From Acidovorax sp. A1169 (GTDB lineage: Bacteria > Pseudomonadota > Gammaproteobacteria > Burkholderiales > Burkholderiaceae_C), in assembly GCF_030704685.1 (NCBI RefSeq), contig NZ_JAUZDX010000010.1, positions 1-64,000 on the forward strand: 64,000 bases of DNA, written 5' to 3'. A model generated the notes under the pieces. The model did no database searches. It was given only the letters and a program-made list of their open reading frames with translations, and was not told where the DNA came from. The translations under genes and the position numbers were made by a program. Below, piece after piece: positions 33,832 to 43,260 of this stretch; position 1 is the stretch's first letter, and each line of letters opens with the position of its first letter.

Positions 33832-34512
33832 TCAGCACAGCGTCTTCATTCCGCCAGGCGTCTGTATGTCTGCCCGGTAGCGCAAGGCATCTCCCTTTTG
33901 CACCTGCGGCGCGTGCTGTATGCCGAGCGATTCGAACAGCGCTTCGACTCTGCCGGGGTCCGGGTGCTCGATGGTGAAGCGGACAAGCCGCGCTCCCAGG
34001 TCCGGCATCGACGCGACCGGGGGAGGGCGTTGGCCCCGGTCGATCACCGAAGGAGCCACGCCTGCGAGGGGCAAACCGCCGCCCGGGGGGATCGCAAAGA
34101 AGTAGGGTGGCGCAGCCCCGGCCGACAGCTGGGTCTTGCGGCCCAGCAGGTGCCCGTGCTGCGCCAGCACCGCATCCATGTGCTGCGTGCGCGCAACCCA
34201 GCCGCGCAGGCGCAGGCCGGCATCCCAGGCCGTCTGCACGGCATGCCGGTCGTCCAGCCCGAACCAGCGGGCATGCGCCGGGGGCGGGGCAGCGGGGTCG
34301 ATGGCGATGACCTCCAGGTACACATCGTCGCCCAGCCGCAGCACGTGGTTGTGGGTGCCCATGTCGGGGTGCTTGCGGCCATAGGGTATGTCGATGCCCA
34401 GGCATTCGCGCACATGGGCCACGCCCGCTTCGAGCGAGGGCGCGATGAGGGTCAGGTGGTCGAGGGTGAGCACGGCCTTGGCTCCACAGTGCCATGCGGT
34501 GAGAGAAACCAT
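33832..34512 (-). CDS. Glyoxalase_3-type VOC protein
   Basis: The 226-residue protein matches the Glyoxalase_3 family (PF13468): LTLDHLTLIAPSLEAGVAHVRECLG near residue 14, HPDMGTHNHVLRLGDDVYLEVIAIDP near 48, ARWFGLDD, and PPYFFAIPPGGGLPLAGVAPSVIDRG near 135. Possible metal ligands are H19, H55 or H57 and E67. The substrate is unknown. The first 13 residues are not conserved; a GTG at 34473 is an alternative start. Its 5' end overlaps the 3' end of the upstream HExxH gene on the same strand, so the two are likely cotranscribed. Confidence 0.82.
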   Translation of the reverse strand: MVSLTAWHCGAKAVLTLDHLTLIAPSLEAGVAHVRECLGIDIPYGRKHPDMGTHNHVLRLGDDVYLEVIAIDPAAPPPAHARWFGLDDRHAVQTAWDAGLRLRGWVARTQHMDAVLAQHGHLLGRKTQLSAGAAPPYFFAIPPGGGLPLAGVAPSVIDRGQRPPPVASMPDLGARLVRFTIEHPDPGRVEALFESLGIQHAPQVQKGDALRYRADIQTPGGMKTLC

Positions 34513-35321
34513 TCATCCTTCAGCCCCTTCTCTTGCCGCAACGCAGCGAATGGCTGCGGATCGAACGGAACCGCACCTGCCTGCCGGAGCCTTGCACAGT
34601 GTTCGCTTGCATAGCGGTGCGCATAGTCTTCCTTTTGCGCCGAAGTGCGGCTGTCCCACTCTTCGGGCGAGAAGCGCCGGTAGTCCACATGGTGGCCCAG
34701 CTCATGCAGCAGCGTCCGATACAGGACCGTGTTGCGAAGAGAAGCGGGTGTGGGCTGGATCTCTATCGTGCGCCGGTCCTTGCGGACCTGGTGCCCGTCG
34801 GCCTGCAGCCGGTCCAGCTCGCACTGGTCTCCGGGCGCCAGCGAATTGCGCCAGACGGTGGGTGCGAGGTGCTGTGCCTCAAGCACGATGGCAGTGCCGA
34901 CATGGGGCGCCAGCTCGAACTGGAACACCGCGCGTCCCCACACGGGCCGCAGGACGCGTTGCTTGCGTGTGGGCTGGCGCATCACGATGAAGTCGAGGAT
35001 CGCGAGGTCCTGGGCCGGGACATGAGAAAGAAGCCCCATCGCGTCCTCGACAGAGCAGGGGTGGAACCAGCCAGTCCGGGTGGGCTCCACAAAGAATCGG
35101 AGGTGGTGGCCGTTGACCCGCTGCGTGAAGGTGGCGCACGGTCCCAGGCGCTCGTAGAAGAAGCTCCGGTCGTGCCGGGATTCAGGAATCGTCAGCCGGT
35201 TGTCCTCCCCGTGGCCTTGGGCAGGGGTGCCGATGTTCCTGTTTCTTCGAACGGGGTTCCAGCCAGGGCGCATGGGGTTTCTGGGTTGGGTGCATTTCCG
35301 TACTCCGCAGAGACGGTACAC
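34452..35321 (-). CDS. HExxH-motif protein, putative metallopeptidase-like, unknown family
   Basis: The 289-residue protein carries TLLHELGHHVDYRRF near residues 205-219, a zinc-binding HExxH motif with an extra histidine. A basic, polar N-terminus shows no signal peptide, so a cytoplasmic location is likely. Codon use is less GC-biased than in neighbours. The start is uncertain: ATG 35321 or ATG 35273 (MRPGWNP). It overlaps the downstream VOC gene by up to 61 bases. No named family is recognised; peptidase function rests on the motif alone. Confidence 0.65.
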   Translation of the reverse strand: MYRLCGVRKCTQPRNPMRPGWNPVRRNRNIGTPAQGHGEDNRLTIPESRHDRSFFYERLGPCATFTQRVNGHHLRFFVEPTRTGWFHPCSVEDAMGLLSHVPAQDLAILDFIVMRQPTRKQRVLRPVWGRAVFQFELAPHVGTAIVLEAQHLAPTVWRNSLAPGDQCELDRLQADGHQVRKDRRTIEIQPTPASLRNTVLYRTLLHELGHHVDYRRFSPEEWDSRTSAQKEDYAHRYASEHCARLRQAGAVPFDPQPFAALRQEKGLKDEWFLSPHGTVEPRPCSPSTT

Positions 35322-35887
35322 CGGTGGGGTGGATGCCTATTATCGCGATGCGCCCGCTCACCCCATCTCCCGCAACCATCGTCGCGAATGCTGCCCGGGA
35401 GCGCTTTCATGAATCCTGCAACCAGACTGGGGCGCACTAAATACCTTGCACTGACAATTATTTGGAATTAGTATCTAATTGTGTCAATGATTGCGGTGAT
35501 CGGTCACCAGGAGTTCCCGAAGAGGACCTTCGGTAAATTACTTGGTTGTCGATAGCACGTAGTGCGAAGGCCCCCGGCGGTATTTTTCTTGCCAATGGCT
35601 GGGTTATTCGCTAAAAAAAGATGCCCTGTGGCCATTGTGGTCCGTCTTGCCGCGATTCGCGGGGCCTGTGCAGAGGATGCTGGGCCGAGCGGAAATATGT
35701 TTTCTTGACTGTCGATAGTGCGGTGAATCTTCAAATGCAAATGGACGCTTCGGGCAAAGAGCAGGAAGGACTCGATTAAACCGGCGTCACATCGGGTTTT
35801 CCCGCATTTCGCTGAATAGCGGGTTTCCGGTATTCCATAGAAATGCAGCGGTTCGTTATTTATCCACCTTTTTTACGGTAAACATCC
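35322..35887. promoter_or_regulatory. Long AT-rich leader region before the surface-protein gene
   Basis: About 560 bases lack a convincing gene. GC drops markedly compared with the rest of the window. AATTAGTATCTAATT at 35466-35480 is a perfect palindrome with a 3-base centre and could be an operator. A long AT-rich upstream region is common before strongly expressed surface-protein genes. No clear promoter boxes could be fixed by eye. Confidence 0.4.
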
Positions 35888-37504
35888 ATGCCCCAACTCG
35901 TCTTTGGTGCCAGCGCAGTCGTCAGTTCATTGAACCGCGCATTGGCCGATTCCACACCGTCTTCTTCCCTTTTCACCAGCCAGGTAGCACAGGCCGGTAC
36001 CACCAACGAAGCGCAACTGGCGTTCGCCAAAACCTTTGGCGCCACCTATGCGGCGGGCAAGACCCCTGCGCAGCTGGCTGTTTCGCTGCTGACAAACCTG
36101 GGGTTGGACAAGGCTCCGCTCTCGCTGTTTGCTGCACTCACCGACTACATCGGATCTGTGGGCACTGCAAATATCGGCATCGTTGCCTTGCAACTGGGCA
36201 ACATCCTGGCGGGCCGGGAGTCCGACGCCACTTACGGCACTGCTGCCCTGGCCTGGAATGCGGAGGTGACCCAGTCGTACGAAAAATCCACCGGGCTGTC
36301 GCTCACGCCCCCACCTGCGCCGGCACCGGGCGGCGGCGGTGACAGCGGGCCTGCCCCCGCACCCGCGCCTGTGGTGACCCTGGGCACTGCGGGCCCGGAC
36401 GCCCTCGTACTGGCTGCCAACGCACAAAATGTAGATCTTCTGGCCGGCATTGACTCCTTGACCATCAATGGGGCCACCAACGCGCCCACGGGCTCCCTCA
36501 CCGGGGGCGCGGACGCCGATACCCTGGTGCTGGCCGCTGGCACCAATCTGTCGGGCGCCACGGTCAGCGGTTTTGAAAATGTCACCTTCGCTGCGACCGG
36601 CGTCTACACCATGACGGCCGCGCAGTACAACGGCTTCACCGGCACGTTTACAGCAGGCAATTTCGAGACGATCGCGCTTACCACGGCGGGCACCATCGTT
36701 GCGAATGCTGCCATCGAGCGCTTTCATTTGGCCAACGGTACCAATACGTTCACGGCGGGCACCAACACCGTCTCCGTGGTGGGCGGCAACGGGGCCGATA
36801 CCTTGAACTACACCGCCACCCAGGTTGCGGGGGCCACCACCGTGGATGGCGGTCTGGGCGCGGACGTTTTGAACATCGGTGCCATCGGCGCCAACCTGAA
36901 CATCTCTGCGCTGGTGACCGGGATCGAAACGATCAACATTACCGGCTCCGCTGCGACGGGCTATACCTTCACCAATGAAAACGGTGCTGGTGTCACGCTC
37001 AATTACTCCAAGGGGGCGACGGGCGACGTGGTGGTCCTGGGGACCGGCGGGCAGACCGTGAACCTGTTCGGCACCTCCGCCACCGCAGTCACCGTCACTG
37101 GCGGTTCGGGGGTGGACACCATCAACCTTTCCGCCACGGCCACGGGGGCCGAGACGATCACCAACGGGTCCGTGATCGGCAACATCGATACGGTCGCCAA
37201 TTTCAGGGTGGCTGGCGCTGACGTCTTCAAGACGGGTATTGGCGCAACCACCCTGACGGCACTGACCATTGCCAGCGCGGACACCGCCACGCTGGCCGCC
37301 TCCATCTCCACGGCGGCCACGGGCGCGGGCGCCACGCTGGCGGCCAATACGCAAGCCTACATCATTACCGTATCGGCGGGCACGTCGGCAGGTACCTACG
37401 CGTTCCAGAACATTGGCGGCACGGTGGGCACGGTGGATGCCACCGACTTCATCGTCAAGCTGACCGGTGCGGGCAGCATCGTCGCAGGCAATTTCATTGC
37501 CTGA
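35888..37504 (+). CDS. RTX/S-layer-like surface protein
   Basis: The 538-residue protein lacks a Sec signal and is extremely rich in Ala, Thr, Gly and Asn, with almost no cysteine. An alpha-helical N-terminal domain (about residues 1-138: FGASAVVSSLNRALADS...) resembles the start of S-layer proteins such as Caulobacter RsaA. A proline/glycine linker (about 140-160) follows, then beta-rich sequence with degenerate calcium-binding nonapeptides: GGADADTL (about 204), GGNGADTL (299), GGLGADVL (320) and GGSGVDTI (404). Such proteins leave the cell by type I secretion using a C-terminal signal. No type I exporter is adjacent. It ends at a strong terminator, consistent with high expression. Confidence 0.75.
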   Translation: MPQLVFGASAVVSSLNRALADSTPSSSLFTSQVAQAGTTNEAQLAFAKTFGATYAAGKTPAQLAVSLLTNLGLDKAPLSLFAALTDYIGSVGTANIGIVALQLGNILAGRESDATYGTAALAWNAEVTQSYEKSTGLSLTPPPAPAPGGGGDSGPAPAPAPVVTLGTAGPDALVLAANAQNVDLLAGIDSLTINGATNAPTGSLTGGADADTLVLAAGTNLSGATVSGFENVTFAATGVYTMTAAQYNGFTGTFTAGNFETIALTTAGTIVANAAIERFHLANGTNTFTAGTNTVSVVGGNGADTLNYTATQVAGATTVDGGLGADVLNIGAIGANLNISALVTGIETINITGSAATGYTFTNENGAGVTLNYSKGATGDVVVLGTGGQTVNLFGTSATAVTVTGGSGVDTINLSATATGAETITNGSVIGNIDTVANFRVAGADVFKTGIGATTLTALTIASADTATLAASISTAATGAGATLAANTQAYIITVSAGTSAGTYAFQNIGGTVGTVDATDFIVKLTGAGSIVAGNFIA

Positions 37505-37568
37505 TACGCATCACATGATGGCTCCGGTCAGCGGGGCCTGGATGGCCCCTTGACGGGGCGGCCAACGC

Positions 37569-37596
37569 AAAAAAGGAGCGCTAGCGCTCCTTTTTT
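37569..37596. terminator. Perfect 28-bp palindrome, bidirectional terminator
   Basis: AAAAAAGGAGCGCTAGCGCTCCTTTTTT forms an uninterrupted stem with an A-tract before and T-tract after, so it can terminate from both directions. It separates the convergent surface-protein and GGDEF genes. Confidence 0.9.
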
Positions 37597-37659
37597 CATG
37601 GTCTTGCGCAGGGGGGCGTGTGCCCGGGGAGGCCGTCACGGTGTTGCACCTGGCCCGGC

Positions 37660-40600
37660 TCACCCTACCTCCCGCAGATCCACCACATGCACCGCGCAGG
37701 CATTGCGCCCGCCGTGCTTGGCCGCGTAGAGGGCGCGGTCGGCGGCCAGGAGCAGGTCGGTGGGGCGCACCGATGGGTCGCCCGGGGCGAGGTAGGCCAC
37801 GCCCACGCTGGTGGTCATCTGCCGGGGGATGTTGTGCTGCAGCGGCAGGGGTTCGCGGATGGCGTGCAGCACCTTGTCGGCCACGGTCTGCGCCTCGTCG
37901 CACGACGACAGGTGGGGCAGTACCACGGCGAATTCGTCGCCCGCGATGCGCGCCGGGAAGTCCGTGCTGCGCACGGCGCCCTGCAGCCGCTCGGCCATGG
38001 CGATCAGGGCGGCGTCCCCGGCGGCGTGGCCCCAGGTGTCGTTGATGGCCTTGAAGTGGTCGATGTCCAGGAACATCAGCGCCATGCCGGTGCCCGAGAC
38101 CTGGCTGGCCTGCAGGGCGGCGGCCAGGTGGATGTCGAACTGGCGCCGGTTGGCCAGGCCGGTGAGCGTGTCAGTCATGGCCAGCTCCTTCATGCGGCGT
38201 TCGGACTGGCGGATGGCGGTCACGTCGGTGGTCAGCGTGTAGATGCCCAGCACCTCGCCCACGGCCAGCATGTCGGGGATGTAGTCGGTCTGCAGGATGC
38301 GCCGTATGCCCAGGGCCTGGGACTCCACCTCGAACTGCACGCGCTGGCCCGAAAGGGCCCGGCGCAGGGGGTCTGCACGCTGGGCGTAGAGGGCCGGGCC
38401 GATCACCTCGGGCAGGGGCTTGCCCAGGGCGTTGGCAATGGGTAGGCCGGTCCACTCCTCGAAGGTGTGGTTCAGGAACTGCAGCCGGTGCGCGCGGTCG
38501 ATGTAGGTGATCATCACCGGCAGGTTGTCGGCAATGGCGCGCAGCCGCCGCTCGGTGCGCTCGTGGCGCAGCTGCAGCTCCTTCACAGCGGTGACGTCGA
38601 AGGACATCAGGTAAAAGCCCACCACCGCCGGCCCGGTGCTGCCCTCGCCATCGCCGGCATCGAACTCGGGGATCAGGTGGCTTTGCAGGTGCCGGAGCGT
38701 GCCCTCGTGGTCCACGCAGCCCTCGAACTGGGCGCGCCGGCCGGCCAGGGCCTCCAGCAGGTAGGGCAGGTGCAGGGCGTACTGCACGTCGCCCAGCAGC
38801 TCCTGGGCGTACAGGCCGACCTGCGGGTGGGCGATCAGCCCGCGCGACTGCAGCGCGTAGTCGTTGGCGAACAGGCAGCGCTGGCGCGCATCGAAATGGC
38901 AGACCACGGCCGGCAGGTTGCACAGCACGTCGCGCAGCCGCTGTTCGCTGCGGGCCAGGCGCTGCTCGGCTTCGCGGCGCGAGCGGATGTCGCGCAGGAA
39001 GGCGTTGGCAATTGGGCCGTTGGCGGTGGGCTGCACCGTCATCATCATCTCCACCGGCACCTCGCTGCCGTTGCGGTGGTGGCCCACCAGCTCGGTGTGG
39101 CGGCTCACGGCCTGGTTGCTGCCCAGGTTCACCAGCTGCGCGAAGTCCGTGAGCGGCGCATGCGGGTGGATGCGCGGCACCATCAGCTGCGCCACGTCCC
39201 GGCCGATGGCTTCAGCGGCGCTCCAGCCGAACATGCGCACGGCCTCGGGGTTCCAGTCGGTCACGCGGCCATCGGCCCCGACGGCGATGAAGGCGTCGCC
39301 GGCCGTGTTCAGGATGTCGGCCGTGCGCTGCTGCTCCTGCACCAGCGTGGCCAGCAGTGGCCGCACGCGGCGGCGCAGCGCCCAGGTGCCGGCGGCCACC
39401 AGCGCCAGCACCGACAGCACGATCAGGTGCAGTTGCCCGCGCAGGGGGGCATACAGCGTGGTGACGTCCGTCTTGAGCACCAGGCCCAGGCCGTAGCCGC
39501 CAATGGGGCCGTAGCCCGCCACGACCGGCACGCCGCGCAGGTCGCGGGCATAGTTCACGCCGCTCTGGCCCAGCAGCGCCAGGCTCACGGGCAGGTTGGG
39601 CTTGCCCGATGCCGTCCACAGGGGCACGGTGAAGGGTGTGGGGTACAGCCGGCTCGGGGCGCAGGCGGCGACGTCGGCGCGGCGGCGGCAGATCAAGGCG
39701 TCGGCCGACTCGGTGGAGCGGCGCATCTGGTCCATCAGGCTGTCGAACAGCCTGAGCTTTTGCTCCATCACCACCTGGCCCACCACCGTGCCGCCCTGGT
39801 GCATGGGCACCAGCGTGCGCAGCACGTAGCCGGCGTTCCAGCGCAGCTCGGCCTGCTGCGAGCCGTCCAGGTCCAGCGACTCGATGGAGCGCGCACTGTC
39901 GCCCAAAAACAGGCCGGCCGTGTGCAACAGGTGCCCACGCGCATCGAGGAAGCGCACCCCGTCCACACCGCCCATGAGAAAGCCGGCCGTCAGCTTCTCC
40001 AGTTGCTCGCCGGCCTGGGCGTCGCGCGGCGAGCCGCTCAGGCGCTCCATGGCCTGGGCCACGGCGTGGTGGTCGCCCACGGCGGCCGACAGCGCAAGGC
40101 TGCTGCGCAGCGCATCGTCCAGCGCCAGCGCATAGGTGCGGGCCGACTGCTCCATGGCCTGCAGCACCGATTTCTCGAAGGTCTCGCGCATGGCGACAAA
40201 GCCGGCGATGCCCCCGCCCACGGCGACGAGCGTGAGCGCGGTGATGGCGCGGTAGGTGATGCGCCGCTCCAGCCACTGCGGATCGCGTGCCCTGTCGATG
40301 AGAACCCTGTCGCGCAGCTGCCAGATGCCTGCCCCCAGCACCAATAGCGCCACCGCCGTGGTCAGCCGCACATGGTTGTGCGAGGCCACGCGGTACAGCA
40401 GCTCCAGCCCCATCAGGTGGCCGGCCAGGCCCAGCGTGGCCACGGCGGCCAGTAGCGCCAGGGCCACCAGGCCGGCGCGCCGGTAGCGGTCGCGGCGCGC
40501 CGGGGCGGCCCACCACAGGGCGGCGGCGCTCGCCATGAAGGCCACGCCACCGTTGGGCGAGAGGCTGTGGGCCCCTGGTGCCCGCAGGGTGGTGCCGGTG

Positions 40601-40962
40601 ATGAACCCCGGCAGGTCGGCCGCCGCATCGTGTCCCGACAGCGCGCGCCACAGGGCCAGCACCGCGTACACGCCTGCCACCAGCGCCAGCACCGAGGCCG
40701 CCGCCTGTGCGGGCCGGTGGGTATGGGGGAGGGCGCGCAGGCACAGGGCGGCGCCCAGAAGCAGGAGGATCAGCGCGGCGTGGATGCCGGGCTCTACCGA
40801 ATCAGCGAAGGCCTTGCCCAGGGCCAGGTGGGGAAAGGCCGAACGCAGCACCAGAAAGAAGGCAAAAGTGGTACCCAGCACCCCCAGTGCCAAGGAGGTC
40901 GTTGCATGCCGGTCGCGCACCATGTGGGCCATCACATTGCCCCCGTATCCTTGTGACAACAT
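37660..40962 (-). CDS. Membrane-bound multi-PAS diguanylate cyclase
   Basis: The 1100-residue sensor starts with about seven membrane helices (residues 20-225). One more helix near 240 follows, then a periplasmic CHASE-like sensor region (about 262-500) and a helix near 505-525. Three PAS domains lie at about 540-650 (TADILNTAGDAFIAVGADGRVTDWN), 665-785 and 790-915. The GGDEF domain is at about 925-1095, with motif RIAGDEFAVVLP near 1005. AGDEF is a variant usually still able to make cyclic di-GMP. The degenerate RxxD inhibitory site was not clearly seen. It probably links an external signal to attachment or motility. A downstream start at ATG 40932 is possible. It converges on the surface-protein gene. 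Confidence 0.88.
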   Translation of the reverse strand: MLSQGYGGNVMAHMVRDRHATTSLALGVLGTTFAFFLVLRSAFPHLALGKAFADSVEPGIHAALILLLLGAALCLRALPHTHRPAQAAASVLALVAGVYAVLALWRALSGHDAAADLPGFITGTTLRAPGAHSLSPNGGVAFMASAAALWWAAPARRDRYRRAGLVALALLAAVATLGLAGHLMGLELLYRVASHNHVRLTTAVALLVLGAGIWQLRDRVLIDRARDPQWLERRITYRAITALTLVAVGGGIAGFVAMRETFEKSVLQAMEQSARTYALALDDALRSSLALSAAVGDHHAVAQAMERLSGSPRDAQAGEQLEKLTAGFLMGGVDGVRFLDARGHLLHTAGLFLGDSARSIESLDLDGSQQAELRWNAGYVLRTLVPMHQGGTVVGQVVMEQKLRLFDSLMDQMRRSTESADALICRRRADVAACAPSRLYPTPFTVPLWTASGKPNLPVSLALLGQSGVNYARDLRGVPVVAGYGPIGGYGLGLVLKTDVTTLYAPLRGQLHLIVLSVLALVAAGTWALRRRVRPLLATLVQEQQRTADILNTAGDAFIAVGADGRVTDWNPEAVRMFGWSAAEAIGRDVAQLMVPRIHPHAPLTDFAQLVNLGSNQAVSRHTELVGHHRNGSEVPVEMMMTVQPTANGPIANAFLRDIRSRREAEQRLARSEQRLRDVLCNLPAVVCHFDARQRCLFANDYALQSRGLIAHPQVGLYAQELLGDVQYALHLPYLLEALAGRRAQFEGCVDHEGTLRHLQSHLIPEFDAGDGEGSTGPAVVGFYLMSFDVTAVKELQLRHERTERRLRAIADNLPVMITYIDRAHRLQFLNHTFEEWTGLPIANALGKPLPEVIGPALYAQRADPLRRALSGQRVQFEVESQALGIRRILQTDYIPDMLAVGEVLGIYTLTTDVTAIRQSERRMKELAMTDTLTGLANRRQFDIHLAAALQASQVSGTGMALMFLDIDHFKAINDTWGHAAGDAALIAMAERLQGAVRSTDFPARIAGDEFAVVLPHLSSCDEAQTVADKVLHAIREPLPLQHNIPRQMTTSVGVAYLAPGDPSVRPTDLLLAADRALYAAKHGGRNACAVHVVDLREVG

Positions 40963-41183
40963 GTTACGCCGCAGCTTGCGATTGCGCTAGGCGGGACAAA
41001 CCCCCGAACGCGCGCCTGGCGAAGGCCCACCGTGGGGCACACGCAGGGCGCACGGCGCGCATGCCGGGGTGCAGGGTGGTAGCATGGCGGCGCTTGCGCA
41101 CCCTGCGCCAGCCAGGCCGTGGACGACTTCGGCCATGTACCGACTCCCGGGGGACGGCCCTTGTTTTCCTACCGTGGGACGAC

Positions 41184-42389
41184 ATGCCCAAGCCGAACCT
41201 TCGCAAAACTCCTCACAGCGCCGCAGCGAATCCCGCTCACCCTGGCCAGCCGCGCCTGGTGGCGCCCACCACCTGGGCGCTGCTGGCCGGCGCGTGGCTG
41301 GTGGCCGGGCTCTTCATCGCCTTTGGCAGCACCTGGCTGGCGGCCCCGCTGACCACGGGCGTCGCGGCCGGCGCCTTCGGGCTGCTGTTCGCCACCATCC
41401 TCGCGGCATCCTTCGGGGTGGTGCATGAGGCCGACCATCTCGCGCAGCAGCTGGGGGAGCCCTATGGCACGCTGGTGCTGACCCTGTCCATCGTCTCCAT
41501 CGAGGTGATCCTGATCGCGTCGGTGCTGCTGGGACCGGGCGATTCGTCGGCCATCGGCCGCGACTCCATCTTCGCGGTGATGATGATCATCATGAACCTG
41601 GTGATCGGCATCTGCCTGGTGGCCGGGTCGGCCCGCCATGGCGACCAGGAGTACAACGCCCAGGGCGCCACGGCCTACCTGGGCATGATCGCGCTGCTCA
41701 CCGGCACGGCGCTGGTGCTGCCCAACCACCTGGGTGGGGCGGGCGCGTTTTCCACGCCGCAGGCGCTGGGCATGGCCGCCCTCACTGCCGGTCTTTACGC
41801 GGCGTTTCTGTGGCTGCAGATGCGCAGCCACAGGCGCTACTTCATCCAGCCTGCGGCCGGCAGCATGGCGGTGCCGGCAGCGGCGCAACGGACCAGGGGC
41901 GGCCAGACCGCAGCGATGCCTGGCCCGGCAGGGCGGCGGGCCATGGCCGTGCGCTCGGCCGTGCTGCTGGCGCTGGTCCTGCCCATCGTGCTGCTGGCGC
42001 ACTACCTGGCCATCGTGACGGACTACGGCATCGCCGCCGCCGGGGCGCCTGCTGCCGTGGGCGGGGTGCTCATCGCCATCATCGTCTTCACGCCCGAATC
42101 CATCACCGCCGTGCGCGCCGCCATGGGCAACGAGATGCAGCGCGCCATCAACCTGTGCCTGGGCGCCTTTGTCTCCACCGTGGGCCTGACGGTGCCTGCG
42201 GTGCTGCTCATCGGCGTGGCCACGGGCCAGCGCATGGCCATGGGCCTGTCGGGCACGGAAGTGGTGTTGCTGGTGCTGACGGTCGCGCTCTCCATGCTCA
42301 GCTTCAATGGGCAACGCAGCTCGCCGATCCAGGGGCTGATGCACCTCACGTTGTTCGCCGTGTTCGGGCTGGTGCTTTTTCTTCCCTGA
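41184..42389 (+). CDS. ChaA-like calcium/sodium-proton antiporter
   Basis: A 401-residue membrane protein with about 11 helices in the CaCA-type fold. The two alpha-repeat motifs are visible: LGEPYGTLVLTLSIVSIEVILIASVLLG near residue 90 and FTPESITAVRAAMGNEMQRAINLCLGAFVSTVGLTVPAV near residue 305. Each has the conserved acidic residue needed for cation binding. The loop near 220-250 is basic and proline-rich. It is predicted to expel Ca2+, Na+ or K+ against protons at the inner membrane. ATG 41184 is chosen because a GGGAC site precedes it. It is divergent from the GGDEF gene. Confidence 0.85.
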   Translation: MPKPNLRKTPHSAAANPAHPGQPRLVAPTTWALLAGAWLVAGLFIAFGSTWLAAPLTTGVAAGAFGLLFATILAASFGVVHEADHLAQQLGEPYGTLVLTLSIVSIEVILIASVLLGPGDSSAIGRDSIFAVMMIIMNLVIGICLVAGSARHGDQEYNAQGATAYLGMIALLTGTALVLPNHLGGAGAFSTPQALGMAALTAGLYAAFLWLQMRSHRRYFIQPAAGSMAVPAAAQRTRGGQTAAMPGPAGRRAMAVRSAVLLALVLPIVLLAHYLAIVTDYGIAAAGAPAAVGGVLIAIIVFTPESITAVRAAMGNEMQRAINLCLGAFVSTVGLTVPAVLLIGVATGQRMAMGLSGTEVVLLVLTVALSMLSFNGQRSSPIQGLMHLTLFAVFGLVLFLP

Positions 42390-42462
42390 GCCGGGGGCCG
42401 GGATTTCCCGGAATGTCATCGCATCGACAGTCACGAACGGCGGCCCTGCCTAGCATGCCGGC

Positions 42463-43236
42463 ATGACCTGTTCACCCCTGCCCACGGCCATACTTGCCCC
42501 TTCCATCGCGCACCCCGATCGCTCGCCTGGCGCAGCCCCCGTCGCGGCACAGCCGCTACGCCAGGCGGTGGATTGGGCCATCGTCTCGCGGCGCAGCATC
42601 CGCGCCTTTCTGCCCACGCCGGTAGGGCCGGGCGAGGTGCATGCCATCCTCGACGTGGCGCGCCATGCGGCCTCGGGCATGAACACCCAGCCCTGGCGGG
42701 TGCATGTGCTCACGGGCGGCGCCAAGGAGCGGCTGAGCGCCGCCATCGCCGCCGTGGACAACGATGGGGATGCTGCGGCAGCCCTCACTGAGCCCTACCA
42801 CTACTACCCGCTCGACTGGGTCTCGCCCTATGTGGACCGGCGCCGCAAGGTGGGCTGGGACCTGTATGGCCTGCTCGGCATTGCCAAAGGCGACAAGGCG
42901 CGCATGCACGCGCAGCACGGCCGCAACTACCGCTTCTTCGATGCGCCCGTGGGGCTGATCTTCACGGTGAGCCGGGTGATGCAGGCTGGCAGCCTGATGG
43001 ACTACGGCATGTTCTTGCAGAGCGTGATGGTGGCGGCCCGCGCGCGCTCTCTTGATACCTGCCCGCAGGTGGCGTTCACGAAGTTCCACCGGGTCATCGC
43101 CGCCGAGCTGGGCATCCCCGATACCGAGATGGTGGTCTGCGGCATGAGCCTGGGCTACGCCGACCCGGCGGGAATCGAGAACACGCTGGTGACGCAGCGC
43201 GAGAGCGTCGAGTCGTTCACCACCTTTCACCCGTAA
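42463..43236 (+). CDS. Nitroreductase-family flavoprotein
   Basis: The 257-residue protein of the FMN-dependent nitroreductase family (PF00881) shows the FMN-binding start RRSIRAFLPTPVGPGEVHAILDVARHAASGMNTQPWRVHVLTG (residues about 43-85) and the distal AHxxGL-equivalent region in MDYGMFLQSVMVAARARSLDTCPQVAFTKFH. It reduces nitro, quinone or enone groups with NAD(P)H; the physiological substrate is unknown. A 24-base gap separates it from the acyl-CoA synthetase gene, so the two are probably one operon. Confidence 0.88.
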   Translation: MTCSPLPTAILAPSIAHPDRSPGAAPVAAQPLRQAVDWAIVSRRSIRAFLPTPVGPGEVHAILDVARHAASGMNTQPWRVHVLTGGAKERLSAAIAAVDNDGDAAAALTEPYHYYPLDWVSPYVDRRRKVGWDLYGLLGIAKGDKARMHAQHGRNYRFFDAPVGLIFTVSRVMQAGSLMDYGMFLQSVMVAARARSLDTCPQVAFTKFHRVIAAELGIPDTEMVVCGMSLGYADPAGIENTLVTQRESVESFTTFHP

Positions 43237-43260
43237 GCGCACCACCAAGGAGACACAACA

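Noticed and set aside
35504..35740. A 78-codon minus-strand frame in the AT-rich leader
   Set aside because: No ribosome-binding site, no family resemblance, and it lies in a region better explained as regulatory DNA.
35927..37354. Minus-strand frame opposite the surface protein
   Set aside because: The plus strand has a coherent RTX-type protein with repeats and a terminator after it. The minus frame has no ribosome-binding site or motif.
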